64,000 nt of DNA from CAVRUD01 sp963849635 (GTDB taxonomy: Bacteria; Chloroflexota; Chloroflexia; Thermomicrobiales; UBA6265): the NCBI GenBank assembly GCA_963849635.1, contig CAWKIA010000032.1:232617-296616 (forward strand), read 5' to 3'. The position numbers and the translations under genes were made by a program. Shown in pieces: positions 10,137 through 19,206 of this stretch (position 1 is its first letter; every line of letters starts with the position of its first letter). The notes under the pieces are model-generated. The model searched no databases. It had not been told where the DNA came from and worked only from the letters and a program-made list of their open reading frames with translations.

Positions 10137-10220
10137 GGACGATCCCCTATCCTCGGAAAGGAGGTATCAAACAGGTACCGAGTATACAGGCGGAAGTATT
10201 GCGCCGGTAGGAGTGTTTTA
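10137..10220. promoter_or_regulatory. Divergent control region between hxlR-type and yceI-type genes
   Basis: The 84-base gap holds a good minus-strand -10 hexamer TATACT (10186-10181) and the overlapping palindrome GTATAC, with GGTACC seven bases to its left. YceI has the ribosome site TAGGAG eight bases before its ATG. Promoters for both directions overlap here, so one regulator site could control both. Confidence 0.45.
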
Positions 10221-10808
10221 ATGTCCACGACCAGTTCAACCCTTGCCGTCTCCCGCGAATTGGGCCTGCGCACCGGCGTATGGCGGCCCGACCTGACCCA
10301 CTCCGCCGTGCTGTTCTCGATCCGGCACCTGGGGCTTGCCAAGGTGCGGGGCCGGTTCGATCGGTTCGAGGCGACAGTCGTGATAGGTGAGACGATCGCC
10401 GAGACGCGGGTCGAGGCAACGATCGATCTGGCCTCGATCAACACCAACAACAGCGACCGTGACGCCCACCTGCGCTCGACCGACTTCTTCTCGGTCGAGG
10501 ACCACCCGGAGATGCGCTTCGTGTCGACGGGCATCGAGGGGGCGAACGAGGAGTGGACCCTGCGGGGGGATCTGACGCTGAACGGGCGGACCCGGCCGGT
10601 GGCGCTTGATGTCGAGTTCAATGGGACCGAGTTGTTTTCGGGGACGGGCCGGAACCACGCGGGTTTCACCGCCACCGGGTCGATCCGGCGCTCCGAGTTC
10701 GGGATCGAGTTCGGGTTGATGATGATCGGAGCGAACAAGCTGGCACTGGGGGATGAGGTCAAAATCGAGCTGGACTTCGAGTTCGTCCAGCCGGAGGACG
10801 GCGCGTAG
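10221..10808 (+). CDS. YceI-family polyisoprenoid-binding-like protein
   Basis: A 195-residue lipocalin-like beta-barrel of the YceI family, which binds isoprenoid chains or other hydrophobic ligands. Seen in sequence: WRPDLTHSAVLFSIRHLGLAK (the conserved HS-x-F-x-I-x-H block), SINTNNSDRDAHLRSTDFF, and MRFVSTGIEG followed by LRGDLTLNGRTRPVALDVEF. There is no signal peptide, so unlike E. coli YceI it should be cytoplasmic. It is divergent from an HxlR regulator and ends before a strong bidirectional terminator. Confidence 0.92.
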   Translation: MSTTSSTLAVSRELGLRTGVWRPDLTHSAVLFSIRHLGLAKVRGRFDRFEATVVIGETIAETRVEATIDLASINTNNSDRDAHLRSTDFFSVEDHPEMRFVSTGIEGANEEWTLRGDLTLNGRTRPVALDVEFNGTELFSGTGRNHAGFTATGSIRRSEFGIEFGLMMIGANKLALGDEVKIELDFEFVQPEDGA

Positions 10809-10842
10809 AGCGCGCCTCGACAAGGTTTGCGCCAATCGCTTA

Positions 10843-10893
10843 CACAGACAAATGTGGCCCGGAGCAGATCGCTCCGGGCCACATTTGTCTGTG
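10843..10893. terminator. Long perfect bidirectional terminator hairpin
   Basis: A flawless 23-bp stem (10843-10865 paired with 10871-10893) with the five-base loop AGATC sits between the convergent YceI gene and the TSP3-repeat gene. The stem contains ACAAATGTGGCCCGGAGC, so both strands have T-rich tails inside the stem rather than after it. Confidence 0.8.
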
Positions 10894-10912
10894 CTGAATT
10901 GGGGAGATCGGG

Positions 10913-12151
10913 TTACGGGTGGCTTTCCCCGTCGTTCGGGTCGGTGTTGTGTTGGAGGACTTCTTCACCGTCGGGATAGCCGTCGTTGTCGGAGTCGAGG
11001 AGGGAGGGGTCGGTCCCTTGGGTGATCTCGTCGCCGTCCTCCAAGTCGTCGCCATCGGTGTCAGGGTTGGTCGGGTCGGTCTCGAGGTCGTTGACCTCTT
11101 CGCCGTCGGTGAGGCCGTCGCCGTCGGAGTCGGGGTTGGCGGGATCGGTTTGGCGCTCTACTTCTTCGGCGTTGGTGAGGCCGTCGCCGTCGTCGTCGTC
11201 ATCGGGGCCGCCGGACTCCGCGACAGGGGTGCCCTCGGCCTCCGGGGTGGCGTCCGTGTCGGCTGCCTCATCCTCCGAGGATTCCGGGGTTTCGCCGGGG
11301 TCGAGGACACGGTCGCCGAGGTAGGCGACGAGGTAGACGACCGGGCGCTCGCCGTTGTTGCGGAGGACGAGCGGGCCGACCGAGAGCTGCCCCTCACCGG
11401 TGTCGAGGACGTTGCCCTGGCCCGAGGCGGTGGTCGCCTGGACCTCGCCGAAGGAGCTAAGAACGAGGGCGGGGCCGGAGTGTTCGGGAATCTCGGCCGC
11501 CTCCCCGGGCTGGAGGATGTTGCGGACCAACTCCATGTCATAGGTGCCGCCGGGAACGCCGTTCATGGCGCCTCCGTCGTAGACCACCTCGCCTTCGAGC
11601 TCTTCCGGGTCGACGTTTGCGTCGACGAGCTCGATCATCCAAAGACTGGAGGGATCGTCACCAATGGCGAAGCGGGTGTAGGGGTCGTTGGCGGAGAGGT
11701 AGTAGGCCTCGCCCGGCTCGATACGGCCGCGCCGCTGGGAGACGTCGTTGCGGACGACGGTCGCGCCAGTGCGCTGGAGCAAGAACGAGTAGGCGACGGC
11801 GGCAGCGGAGGCGGCTTCTTCCTCCGGCGGCGGGGCGATCTCACGCACGCGCCAGACGTACTCGGCGTCGGCGTCGAAGAAGGCGAGTCCCTGGGCGATC
11901 ACCTGGGCGTTGGGGGAGCGACCCTCGGTCGACTCCTCCTGAGCGGCGCCGCCGCGCTGGCCCAGGCCGGCGATTCCGAGCACCATCGTCAACACGACGG
12001 CAAGCGCGGCCAGTTGGTATGGCCGTCCCCGTCGCCGCGAACTCGTGGCCCGCTCTGCCCGGCCTACCCAGCCTCCCCGCCGTGCCGGCGCCTGAGCCGA
12101 TTGGCCCTGACCTGGGTATGCTTGCTCCCCGGACGTGCTCGTCTCCTGCAT
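10913..12151 (-). CDS. Membrane-anchored or secreted protein with thrombospondin type 3 calcium repeats
   Basis: A 412-residue protein. Near residue 45 an Arg-rich stretch precedes a hydrophobic segment (LAALAVVLTMVLGIAGLG) that ends at GGAAQEES, a signal peptide or anchor. Residues about 80-310 form an unassigned extracellular domain. The last 90 residues are four TSP3-type repeats such as DSDGDGLTDGEE and DTDGDDLEDGDE, each a DxDxDG calcium loop, after an acidic Glu/Asp/Thr linker. Such repeats bind Ca2+ and are common in Chloroflexota surface proteins. The ATG at 12151 has GGGAGG seven bases upstream. A longer open frame to 12217 lacks this signal. Confidence 0.85.
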   Translation of the reverse strand: MQETSTSGEQAYPGQGQSAQAPARRGGWVGRAERATSSRRRGRPYQLAALAVVLTMVLGIAGLGQRGGAAQEESTEGRSPNAQVIAQGLAFFDADAEYVWRVREIAPPPEEEAASAAAVAYSFLLQRTGATVVRNDVSQRRGRIEPGEAYYLSANDPYTRFAIGDDPSSLWMIELVDANVDPEELEGEVVYDGGAMNGVPGGTYDMELVRNILQPGEAAEIPEHSGPALVLSSFGEVQATTASGQGNVLDTGEGQLSVGPLVLRNNGERPVVYLVAYLGDRVLDPGETPESSEDEAADTDATPEAEGTPVAESGGPDDDDDGDGLTNAEEVERQTDPANPDSDGDGLTDGEEVNDLETDPTNPDTDGDDLEDGDEITQGTDPSLLDSDNDGYPDGEEVLQHNTDPNDGESHP

Positions 12152-12509
12152 CGCAGAACCTCCCTGGGACCGTGCCGAACGTCGCATCCAACCTACCAGA
12201 TCTCCGGATCTGGCCAATCAAGGCCAACCCGGCTGATTCCGGATCGTGGCGTTCCGGGCAGGGGGTGGCCCGGCACGCCGGTCGGGGCGGATATGACGGC
12301 GCGTAGCTGGAGCGACCAGCCCGCCGGACGGGCATCCGTACGCCCCAACCCTACCATTACCTGCCGTCCTGTCAACGGCCTTGCAGTCAACCATAACCGC
12401 TCGCGGGGCAACGTGCACGTTCGGGTACGGACAGCCGCCCGCGGGGGCCACCTGGAATCAGCGTGCCATTTATTTCTTGCAGAAGGTATGTCCGCTCACC
12501 TGAAGTGGT

Positions 12510-12537
12510 TTGAGCAAGGGACATCGATTCCTATGCT
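12510..12537 (+). promoter_or_regulatory. Candidate promoter of the Rieske oxygenase gene
   Basis: TTGAGC (12510-12515), 16 bases, TATGCT (12532-12537), 88 bases before the ATG at 12625. The 12152-12509 part of this 470-base divergent gap shows no gene. Confidence 0.35.
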
Positions 12538-12624
12538 ATCCTCTCGCAACCCAACCGTCCGCCCTATCCGTCGCCATTCCGGCACAGGTTTTTGCCTTAC
12601 CGAAGAGCCCCGAAGGAGTCTCGT

Positions 12625-13902
12625 ATGGCCGATTCCGTGACGGTTCAGGCGCAGCGCTCAGCAAGGTCCGGTGCTGGCAGCAAGCCCTCGCCGGTCGCGG
12701 CGCGGGAGGTTGGGGCCACCCGGGTGCCCCTGGAGCAGGCGCACCTGCTGCCGCCCCGGGTCTTCCACGACCCTGAGATCTTCGAGTACGAGCAGTCGAA
12801 CTGGTATGAGCCGGCCTGGCTGTGCGTCGGGCGGGAGGAAGACGCGGCCGGCCCGGGGGGCTATTTCCTCTGCGCGATCAACGGCGAGAACCTGATCGTG
12901 GTCCGGGGAACGGACGGTGAGCTGCGCGCCTTCTTCAACGTCTGCCGCCACCGGGGCGCGACGATTGTGACCGAGCCCTGCGGCGAGGTCGTGCGCTTCC
13001 AATGCCCCTATCACGCCTGGATCTACGATCTGGAAGGGACGCTGCGCACGCCACGCTACACGGACCGGCTGGAGAACTTCGACTCGGCGGAGTGGGGTCT
13101 GGTGCCCTGCCGCCTGGCGACCTGGCAGGGGTTCATCTTCTTGAATCTCGATGGGAGTGCGCCGCCGCTGGAGGAGGCGCTCGGCGATATGCCTGCCTTC
13201 TTCGCCCGGTTTGGGTTGGCCGAGCTGAAGCGGGCCAGGCGGATCGACTACGACGTGGCGGCGAACTGGAAGGCGCTGGTCGAGAACTACTCCGAGTGCT
13301 ACCACTGCCCGGGTGTGCATCCGCAGCTGAACAAGATCACGCCCTACAACCTGGGCGGGTGGATGGACTCGACGGGGCCGTGGAACGGCTCCTGGATGGA
13401 GGTCATCGGCGACTACGAGACGCTCTCGATGGACGGGGCGATCCACGCCGGGGCGTTGGTGCCAGGGATCGAGGAAGGGGACCTGAAGCGGGTCAACTAC
13501 TTCGTGGTCTGGCCCCACCTGCTTCTGAGTCTGCACCCGGACTACCTGATGGCCCACATGATCTGGCCACAATCGGCGGGGCGGACGTTAGTGACCTGCG
13601 AGTGGTACTTCTCGGCCGAGGCGATGGCGAAGCCGGACTTCGACCCGAGCGACGCGATCGAGTTCTGGGACCTGACCAACCGGCAGGACTGGGAGGTCTG
13701 CGAGCTGCAGCAGGCGGGGACGCGCTCGCGGGCGTTCACCCCGGGGCGGTACTCGACGATCGAGTCGGGGGTGCACCAATTCGATGTGATGTGCGCGGAC
13801 CGCTACGCGGCGGACGGGGTGATCAACCACTTCGAGCGGGTGGATAAGTCATTTGGGGCGGGGCAGAGGGCAGGGAAGGGAAGTCAGGCGGCTCGGCGGT
13901 AA
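12625..13902 (+). CDS. Rieske non-heme iron oxygenase, alpha subunit
   Basis: A 425-residue aromatic-ring-hydroxylating-type dioxygenase large subunit. The Rieske [2Fe-2S] ligands are CRHRG near residue 105 and CPYHAW near 127 (C-x-H...C-x2-H). The catalytic Fe(II) site is in NYSECYHCPGVHPQL near residues 219-233, with the two His of YHCPGVH. It would oxidise an unknown substrate with electrons from a separate reductase, not present nearby. The ATG at 12625 has AAGGAG at 12612-12617. The last 15 residues (after DKSFGAGQ) read into a low-complexity repeat and are probably not conserved. The following SDR, cupin and luciferase-like genes suggest a catabolic neighbourhood. Confidence 0.93.
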   Translation: MADSVTVQAQRSARSGAGSKPSPVAAREVGATRVPLEQAHLLPPRVFHDPEIFEYEQSNWYEPAWLCVGREEDAAGPGGYFLCAINGENLIVVRGTDGELRAFFNVCRHRGATIVTEPCGEVVRFQCPYHAWIYDLEGTLRTPRYTDRLENFDSAEWGLVPCRLATWQGFIFLNLDGSAPPLEEALGDMPAFFARFGLAELKRARRIDYDVAANWKALVENYSECYHCPGVHPQLNKITPYNLGGWMDSTGPWNGSWMEVIGDYETLSMDGAIHAGALVPGIEEGDLKRVNYFVVWPHLLLSLHPDYLMAHMIWPQSAGRTLVTCEWYFSAEAMAKPDFDPSDAIEFWDLTNRQDWEVCELQQAGTRSRAFTPGRYSTIESGVHQFDVMCADRYAADGVINHFERVDKSFGAGQRAGKGSQAARR

Positions 13903-13911
13903 GGGAGGGAC

Positions 13912-14075
13912 AGGGCTGACGCCCCCTGATGGGGACAAAGCTAGCGCTTTGAGGGGGGAGAGGGGGAGAACGTACGGAAGGTCCCGTCGTTCTCCTCTCC
14001 CCCCTCAGCCCGCAGGGCTGTCCCCCACGAGGCGCAAGCCTCGTCCCCTCAGGGCGCAAGCCCTGTCCCCCTTCG
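13912..14075. repeat. R3 hairpin-rich repeat region
   Basis: Contains a long hairpin (GGGGGGAGAGGGGGAGAACG around 13957, with its complement ending near 14012) and a series of short inverted words such as AGGGCTTGCGCCCT-like GGCGCAAGCCTCGTCCCC. Part of the pattern (CCCCCTCAAGGCTTAGGCCT) recurs at 31990-32020. No gene is seen between the Rieske stop and 14076. Confidence 0.6.
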
Positions 14076-14657
14076 TCAGACGGGTGTGCACCGGGGCGCG
14101 CAGAACGGGTGCCCGCAGCAGGTGTTGATGATGCAGTAGAAGCCCTCGCCACACTCGGCGCTCGACGCGCACGATTCTGACGGGCATATCCCCGCCCCCT
14201 GGCAAACGCCGCCGAGTTCGATGGTGGTCCCGCAGGAGCATCCGCTGGAGCAAGGGGTGGAGTCGCCACACCCATTGACGATGTTGCAGTCGGGATCGGG
14301 GTTGGTGTTCAGAGGCGGGTCGAAGCAGCCATAGTCGGCACTTGGACGGCGACCATCTGGGCAGCGGCACTCGCCTTTGCGGCACTCGCCTCCTGCGCAG
14401 GACCGGCCACATTTCCCGCAGTTGTTCAGGTCGCGCTTCTTGTCGAAGCAACCATCAGGGCAGGGGTCGGTGCCGGCCGGGCAGGAGCAGTCGCCCTTCA
14501 TGTTCGGGCTCTGTCCAGGGGGGCACCCGTTCTGGGCGGAGGCCAAACGGGTGCCGACGAGGAGCGCGCCGAGGCCGCTCAGACTGGCGATGAGTCCACG
14601 CCGGCTCGTTGAGGAGGCGAGCGACCGGGACAGGGCGTCGAATCGTCGTGGATCCAT
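14076..14657 (-). CDS. Cys-rich exported protein with Tat-type leader
   Basis: A 193-residue protein. It begins MDPRRFDALSRSLASSTSRR and continues GLIASLSGLGALLVGTRLASA, a twin-arginine style leader with an AxA cleavage site. The mature part is dense in cysteine (about 30), with repeats of the kind CPAGTDPCPDGCFD, CGKCGRSCAGGECRKGECRC and CCGHPFCAP, suggesting a disulfide-stabilised extracellular protein. The RFDxLxRxL start recurs at 60495, and I associate it with Thermomicrobiales secreted proteins. Function unknown. The open frame runs further upstream, but the ATG at 14657 gives this characteristic N-terminus. Confidence 0.8.
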   Translation of the reverse strand: MDPRRFDALSRSLASSTSRRGLIASLSGLGALLVGTRLASAQNGCPPGQSPNMKGDCSCPAGTDPCPDGCFDKKRDLNNCGKCGRSCAGGECRKGECRCPDGRRPSADYGCFDPPLNTNPDPDCNIVNGCGDSTPCSSGCSCGTTIELGGVCQGAGICPSESCASSAECGEGFYCIINTCCGHPFCAPRCTPV

Positions 14658-15095
14658 AAGATAGGTTCCATTCCGTCTGGAGATGTCCGGCCGTGGCACC
14701 GCGAGTCGGCTCGTCCTCCGACTCGAACGGGTGCCGATTGAGGCCTGCGCGCGGCGCACGTGTGCGCCGCCGGAACTGGCGGCAGTCGCGATTGGTGGAC
14801 GACACCCCCATCCTACGGCGTCGGTGGGACCGGGGCTATCCGTGGCGCTACTCTATCTGCGGGGGCGGACTACTCTATTTTGAAGAGGGCACTACTCAAG
14901 GGAGTCAGATCCGGCGATGGGATCGACACCATATCGGTACGTGCTGGAGGCATATTCCGGCTCAATACCTGCGTACGGACGCTACCCACCAGAGGGCAAC
15001 GAGGCGGGATCGAGGCCGGGCAGACAACACCGGACTGTCCTCGCAGGTTGTGTCATTCAACGAATAGATCTGAGAGGAACCGACGCTTGTTGACC
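14658..15095. other. Intergenic stretch without recognised gene
   Basis: Between the Cys-rich protein and mnmE. Several short open frames exist but none has credible composition or a ribosome site. The 14868-14900 part is less GC-rich and could hold the promoter of the minus-strand Cys-rich gene. Confidence 0.5.
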
Positions 15096-16501
15096 TTACT
15101 TCCCAATGCAGAAGCGGCTGAAGATCTCGGTGAGGACCGCCTCGTCGACCTCTTCGCCGGTGACTTCGCCGACGGCGTGAAGGGCGGCGCGGACGTCGAC
15201 GGCGAGGAGGTCGATGGGCGTGTCCAGTTCGTAGGCGTCGCGGGCGGCGCGGATGTGTTCCAGTGCGCGGTCGAGGGCGGCGGATTGGCGGGCGGTGATC
15301 AGGGCTGGGCGGGAGTTGCCGGCGGATTCGCCGCGGAGTAGGGCAGAGAGGGCGCCCTCGAGTTCTGGGATACCGGTGCCGGTGACGGAGGAGAGTTCGA
15401 CGGCGGGGACGCCAGGGAGGAGCGCGAGTGCGTCCGTCTGATCGGCGCGCTCCGGCAGGTCGCGCTTGGTGATCGCGACGACGACGGGCAGAGTGCCTAA
15501 GCCTTCGGGGGCGCTGTCGGCGACAGCGCGGGCGACGACGAGGTCGTCGGGGCCAGGGGGAAGACTGCCATCGAGGACGAGGACGACGGCCCCGGCGGCG
15601 GCGAGGGCGCGGCGGGCGCGGGCGATCCCGAGCAGCTCGACCGGGTCGGCGGTCTCGGCGATGCCGGCGGTGTCGAGCAGGGTGGCGGGAATGCCGTCGA
15701 TGGTGACCTCTTCGGAGACGACGTCGCGGGTGGTGCCGGCGATCGGGGTGACGATGGCGCGGTCTGCCCGGAGCAGGGCGTTCATCAGGGAGGATTTGCC
15801 GGCGTTGGGGCGGCCGACGAGGGCGATCTGGGCGCCGTCGCGGTAGAGGCGGCCGGCGCGGGCGCCGGCGACGGTCTCGGTGAGGGCTTCTTCGGCGGTG
15901 GCCAGGCCGTCGCCGACGTCGGCGACGGGGATCTCGTCGTCGGGGAAGTCGGCGGCGGCGTCGAGGTAGGCGAGGAGGGAGACGAGGGCGTCGCGGGCGG
16001 GTGCGATCCGGCCGGCGAGTTCGCCGGCGAGGTCGGCGACTGCCAGGCGAAGGCCTTCGTTGGTGCGGGCGGCGACGACGTTGAGGACGGCTTCGGCCTG
16101 GGTGAGGTCGAGGCGGCCGTTGAGGAAGGCGCGCAGGGTGAACTCGCCCGGCTCGGCCGGGCGGGCGCCGGCGGCGAGGACGGCCCGGAGGGTCTCGCGC
16201 ACGGGGACAGGTCCGCCGTGGCAGGAGAGCTCGACGGTGTCCTCCATCGTGTAGGTGTTGGGGCCGCGCATCCAGGCGAGGAGGGCTTCGTCGACCGGCT
16301 CGCCGGTGTGGGGATCGACGACCCGGCCGTAGAGGATGCGATGGGAGGGGAGGCGGGAGAGGTCCGGCGGCATTGCCATCGCGCCCACGGCGGAAGACGC
16401 GCCCGGCGATGAGCGCGGCGTCCTCTCCCGCAGATGCGAATGACGCCGATGCCGCCTTCTCCGGCGGCGGTGGCAACGGCGGCGATGGTGGCGTTGTCCA
16501 T
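15096..16501 (-). pseudogene. mnmE: tRNA modification GTPase MnmE (two frameshifts near the N-terminus)
   Basis: MnmE with MnmG modifies U34 of certain tRNAs (cmnm5U). Three frames rebuild the protein: MDNATIAAVATAAGEGGIGV from 16501, then EDAALIAGRVFR, then from about 16388 the main body. The body has the TrmE-N block PGEFTLRAFLNGRLDLTQAE, the G domain with GRPNAGKSSLMNALL (P-loop), GTTRDV (switch I), DTAG (G3) and TKRD (G4), and the invariant C-terminus FCIGK whose Cys is essential. Breaks lie near 16430 and 16380. Because the rest is intact, sequencing indels are as likely as real loss. Confidence 0.88.
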
Positions 16502-16694
16502 GGACGAGTTCCGAGATGTGAGCCGTGCGACGTGAGACGCCAGATGTTGGAAGTATGCCGTCCTTGGATTTGGTTTGGACGACCTGGAATCAATGTCATG
16601 ATTCCCGCGTACTGCCCATCTTGGTGGCCAGAGAGTGAACTGGCGTATAGTGGTGTCACCTCTCGTGCCAACAACTCATACCCCGGAGGGCGCT

Positions 16695-17486
16695 ATGGCA
16701 GGTCGCTTGGCGGGCAAGGTCGCCATCGTCACGGGCGCGGGCTCCAGCGGACCAGGGATGGGCAACGGCAAGGCGGTTGCCGTCCTCTTTGCCCGCGAAG
16801 GTGCCCGGGTGTTGTGCGTCGATTCGGTGGTCGAGCGTGCCGACGAGACAGTCGCCATCATCACGGCGGAGGGCGGGGTAGCCTCCGCCTGCGCGGTCGA
16901 CGTGACCCAACGGGACGACTGCGCGCGGATGGCCGCTGTCGCGATAGAGCGGTACGGCCGGCTCGACATCCTCCACAACAACGTCGGCATCATCTCGCTC
17001 CAGGGCATCCGCGAGGTGACCGAGGACGAGTGGGACCGCATGGTGGCGGTGAACGTGACGAGCATGGTGCTGACCACTCAAGCGGCGTTGCCGCACCTGG
17101 AGGCCGCAGGTGGCGGGGCAATCATCAACGTCACGTCGATTGCCGCGCTGCGCACCTACGGTCCGATGACCGCCTACCAGACGACGAAGGCGGCGATCGT
17201 CGGGCTGACGATCTCGCTTGCGGGGCAATTGGGGGAGAAGCGCATCCGCGTCAACGCCATCGCCCCGGGCCAGGTCTGGACGCCGCTGGTCGCGGGGGTC
17301 CTGAGCCCGGAGCTGCGCGAGGAGCGCCGCCGGTCCGGGCTCATTCAGGACGAGGGGACCGCCTGGGACGTCGCCTGGGGCGCCGTCTACCTCGCCAGTG
17401 ATGAGGCGCGCTGGGTCACCGGCCAGGTGCTGGTCATCGACGGCGGTGGCACGCTGACGATGCGTGGCGGCAACCGCCCGGGCTAA
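16695..17486 (+). CDS. Short-chain dehydrogenase/reductase
   Basis: A 263-residue classical SDR. The cofactor loop is TGAGSSGPGMGNG near residue 13, DV at CAVDVTQ, the NNVG structural motif, and the catalytic Ser in INVTSIAA with YQTTK near residue 160. An acidic residue after the second strand (VLCVDSV) favours NAD(H). The ATG at 16695 has GGAGGG just upstream, and 20 extra upstream codons were rejected. Substrate unknown; the following cupin gene is 58 bases downstream and probably co-transcribed. Confidence 0.9.
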   Translation: MAGRLAGKVAIVTGAGSSGPGMGNGKAVAVLFAREGARVLCVDSVVERADETVAIITAEGGVASACAVDVTQRDDCARMAAVAIERYGRLDILHNNVGIISLQGIREVTEDEWDRMVAVNVTSMVLTTQAALPHLEAAGGGAIINVTSIAALRTYGPMTAYQTTKAAIVGLTISLAGQLGEKRIRVNAIAPGQVWTPLVAGVLSPELREERRRSGLIQDEGTAWDVAWGAVYLASDEARWVTGQVLVIDGGGTLTMRGGNRPG

Positions 17487-17544
17487 CCGAACCGGCGCGT
17501 CCGGGACACCGGCCGCGTTCCCAAGAGAACGAATTGGAGCGCCG

Positions 17545-17925
17545 ATGTACCGAGCGCACTACGTGCGGCTGTTCGCGGACGAAGAGGGCGAATCACACTT
17601 CGCCGAGGTCGAGGTCGCGCTGGAGGCGATCGACTTCGCGCCACCGGCGCCACCCCTCCATTTCGCCGCGCTCTTCCCGGCGACGGGATGCAGCTTCCTC
17701 TGCTGTCCCGTGGATTGGGGCGGCCAGACCCCCCACCCTTCGCCGCGGCGCCAGCTGTTATGCAACCTCAAAGGCGAGTACGAGGTCACCACGAGCGACG
17801 GCGCGGTCCGCCGCTTCCCAGCCGGCAGCGTCCTGCTCTTGGAAGACACGACTGGCAAGGGGCACACCACGCGCATCACCAGCGGCGACGAAGTCCTCAT
17901 CGTGGCGGTAGCACTCGCCGACTAA
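17545..17925 (+). CDS. Cupin-domain protein
   Basis: A 126-residue single-domain beta-barrel. It shows the cupin second-motif style LLCNLKGEYEVTTSDG and PAGSVLLLEDTTGKGHTTR, with His and Glu positions that could bind a metal. It starts MYRAHYVRLFADEEGESHF after TTGGAGCG. It follows the SDR gene in the same direction, so it may act on the same small molecule. The exact substrate cannot be told. 17926-18146 holds nothing recognised. Confidence 0.75.
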   Translation: MYRAHYVRLFADEEGESHFAEVEVALEAIDFAPPAPPLHFAALFPATGCSFLCCPVDWGGQTPHPSPRRQLLCNLKGEYEVTTSDGAVRRFPAGSVLLLEDTTGKGHTTRITSGDEVLIVAVALAD

Positions 17926-18146
17926 AAACGCAGGTCTGTCAGCGCCAGCCAAACACGGGAATGTGACCCGATGGTGCCTAGCCCGTTGTGGTCTCCTGAG
18001 CGATCGAGGAGATTGGCGCTGGCGCACCGACTGCGCGACGACGCCAACGCTGACGGTTGGGCGCCAGCAGTTGCATCGTGCGCTGGTCGATTTCGGCAAT
18101 GGTGGGCAGAAAAGGCTGCGCCGACCGGGCGCCGGGCGTGTGGCAG

Positions 18147-19031
18147 TCAGGAGGTGGAGATCAACTCCTCGCCGATTTGGTGGACGAACCGGGTCAGGTC
18201 TGCCTCGTTCAGGTCGTATCGCGGCCGAACGATCAGGCGATGGACGCCGAGGGCGGCGAAGGCGGCAACGGTCTCGCGGGTGAGGGGGCCGCTGGGGGTG
18301 ACGCTGATCTCCAGTTCGCCCAGCTCGGGCGGGCGGGTTGACTGTGCCGCGGCGGCGCGTAGGCCGGCCAGGCAATGGGCGGTCGCGTCGACGTCGAGGC
18401 CGAAGCCGTACCACCCTTCCGCCTGCTCGACCGCGCGGCGGTACGCCCCCGGGGAGTGGCCGCCGATCACGAGCGGGATGAGGCGCCCGCCCGGGCGGGA
18501 AGACGGCCGGGGCTCTGCGCGAACCCCGGCGAACGAGGTGAAGCGACCGGCGTAGGAGGTTTCGCCTCGCCAGATTGCCCGCATCGCCGCCAGGGCATCG
18601 TCGGTGCGGGGGCCGCGGTCCGCGAAGGGCACGCCGAGCGCCCGGAACTCCGGCTCCAGGTAGCCCACCCCGGCCCCGAAGAGGAGGCGTCCTCCCGAGA
18701 GTACGTCCAGGCTCGCCAGTTCTTTCGCCAGGACCAGCGGGTTGCGCTGCGGCAGGATGATGATGCCCGTCCCCAGCAGCACCCGGTGCGTGTGGGCGGC
18801 AAGGAAGGTGAGGGCCACGATGGGGTCGAGGATCGGGTCGTCTGGGTCCATGGGCGAGGGCGGCACCCGGGGATCGGGCAGGACGACGTGCTCTCCCGCC
18901 CAGAGGGAATCGAACCCGAGTTCCTCGGCCAGGACCGCAATCCGGATCGCGGCGGCCGGGTCGAGGCAGGCGCCCATGTTGACGGCGAAGAGTCCGAAGC
19001 GCATGGGTGTTGGGGAGAACGCTGCGGGCAT
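18147..19031 (-). CDS. LLM-class (luciferase-like) F420/FMN-dependent oxidoreductase
   Basis: A 294-residue TIM-barrel flavin/F420 enzyme. Family signatures: LAEELGFDSLWAGEHVVLP near residue 33, THRVLLGTGIIILPQRNPLV, and LSGGRLLFGAGVGYLEPEF. The pattern matches the F420-dependent group common in Chloroflexota and Actinobacteria; cofactor choice is inferred. Start at 19031 or nine codons later at 19004. It is divergent from an HxlR regulator, with two palindromic operators between. Confidence 0.9.
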   Translation of the reverse strand: MPAAFSPTPMRFGLFAVNMGACLDPAAAIRIAVLAEELGFDSLWAGEHVVLPDPRVPPSPMDPDDPILDPIVALTFLAAHTHRVLLGTGIIILPQRNPLVLAKELASLDVLSGGRLLFGAGVGYLEPEFRALGVPFADRGPRTDDALAAMRAIWRGETSYAGRFTSFAGVRAEPRPSSRPGGRLIPLVIGGHSPGAYRRAVEQAEGWYGFGLDVDATAHCLAGLRAAAAQSTRPPELGELEISVTPSGPLTRETVAAFAALGVHRLIVRPRYDLNEADLTRFVHQIGEELISTS

Positions 19032-19132
19032 TGGCTGGGATCCTCTCGGACGGGCGGTCGGATACGACGGGCGGGAATTGGCGCCGACTGGCCTGATCCA
19101 ACTCTAGTGACGGGCGGGGCGGGTGTACAGTA

Positions 19133-19168
19133 GGCACCAGAAGGTGCCAGACGCACCGCGAGGTGCGT
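19133..19168. promoter_or_regulatory. Tandem palindromic operators for the HxlR regulator
   Basis: GGCACCAGAAGGTGCC (19133-19148) and ACGCACCGCGAGGTGCGT (19151-19168) share the core GCACC-N4-GGTGC and are centred 19 bases apart, about two helical turns. They lie in the divergent gap between the LLM gene and the HxlR gene, so two dimers could bind side by side and control both. Confidence 0.75.
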
Positions 19169-19206
19169 GGTGGATTGGGCAGGGTTGGTCTTCAGGGGAG
19201 GATCGG

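Noticed and set aside
10919..12640. A 573-codon open frame on the plus strand
   Set aside because: It is the antisense of the TSP3-repeat gene and Gly/Val-rich without motif; shadow of high-GC codon use.
14962..16674. 570-codon Arg/Pro-rich frame on the minus strand
   Set aside because: Shadow of mnmE in another frame; only its short part near 16400 belongs to mnmE through a frameshift.
18898..18922. GGAATCGAACCCGAG, like the T-loop of a tRNA on the minus strand
   Set aside because: It codes for ELGFDSLW in the luciferase-like gene, and no acceptor stem or anticodon arm surrounds it.
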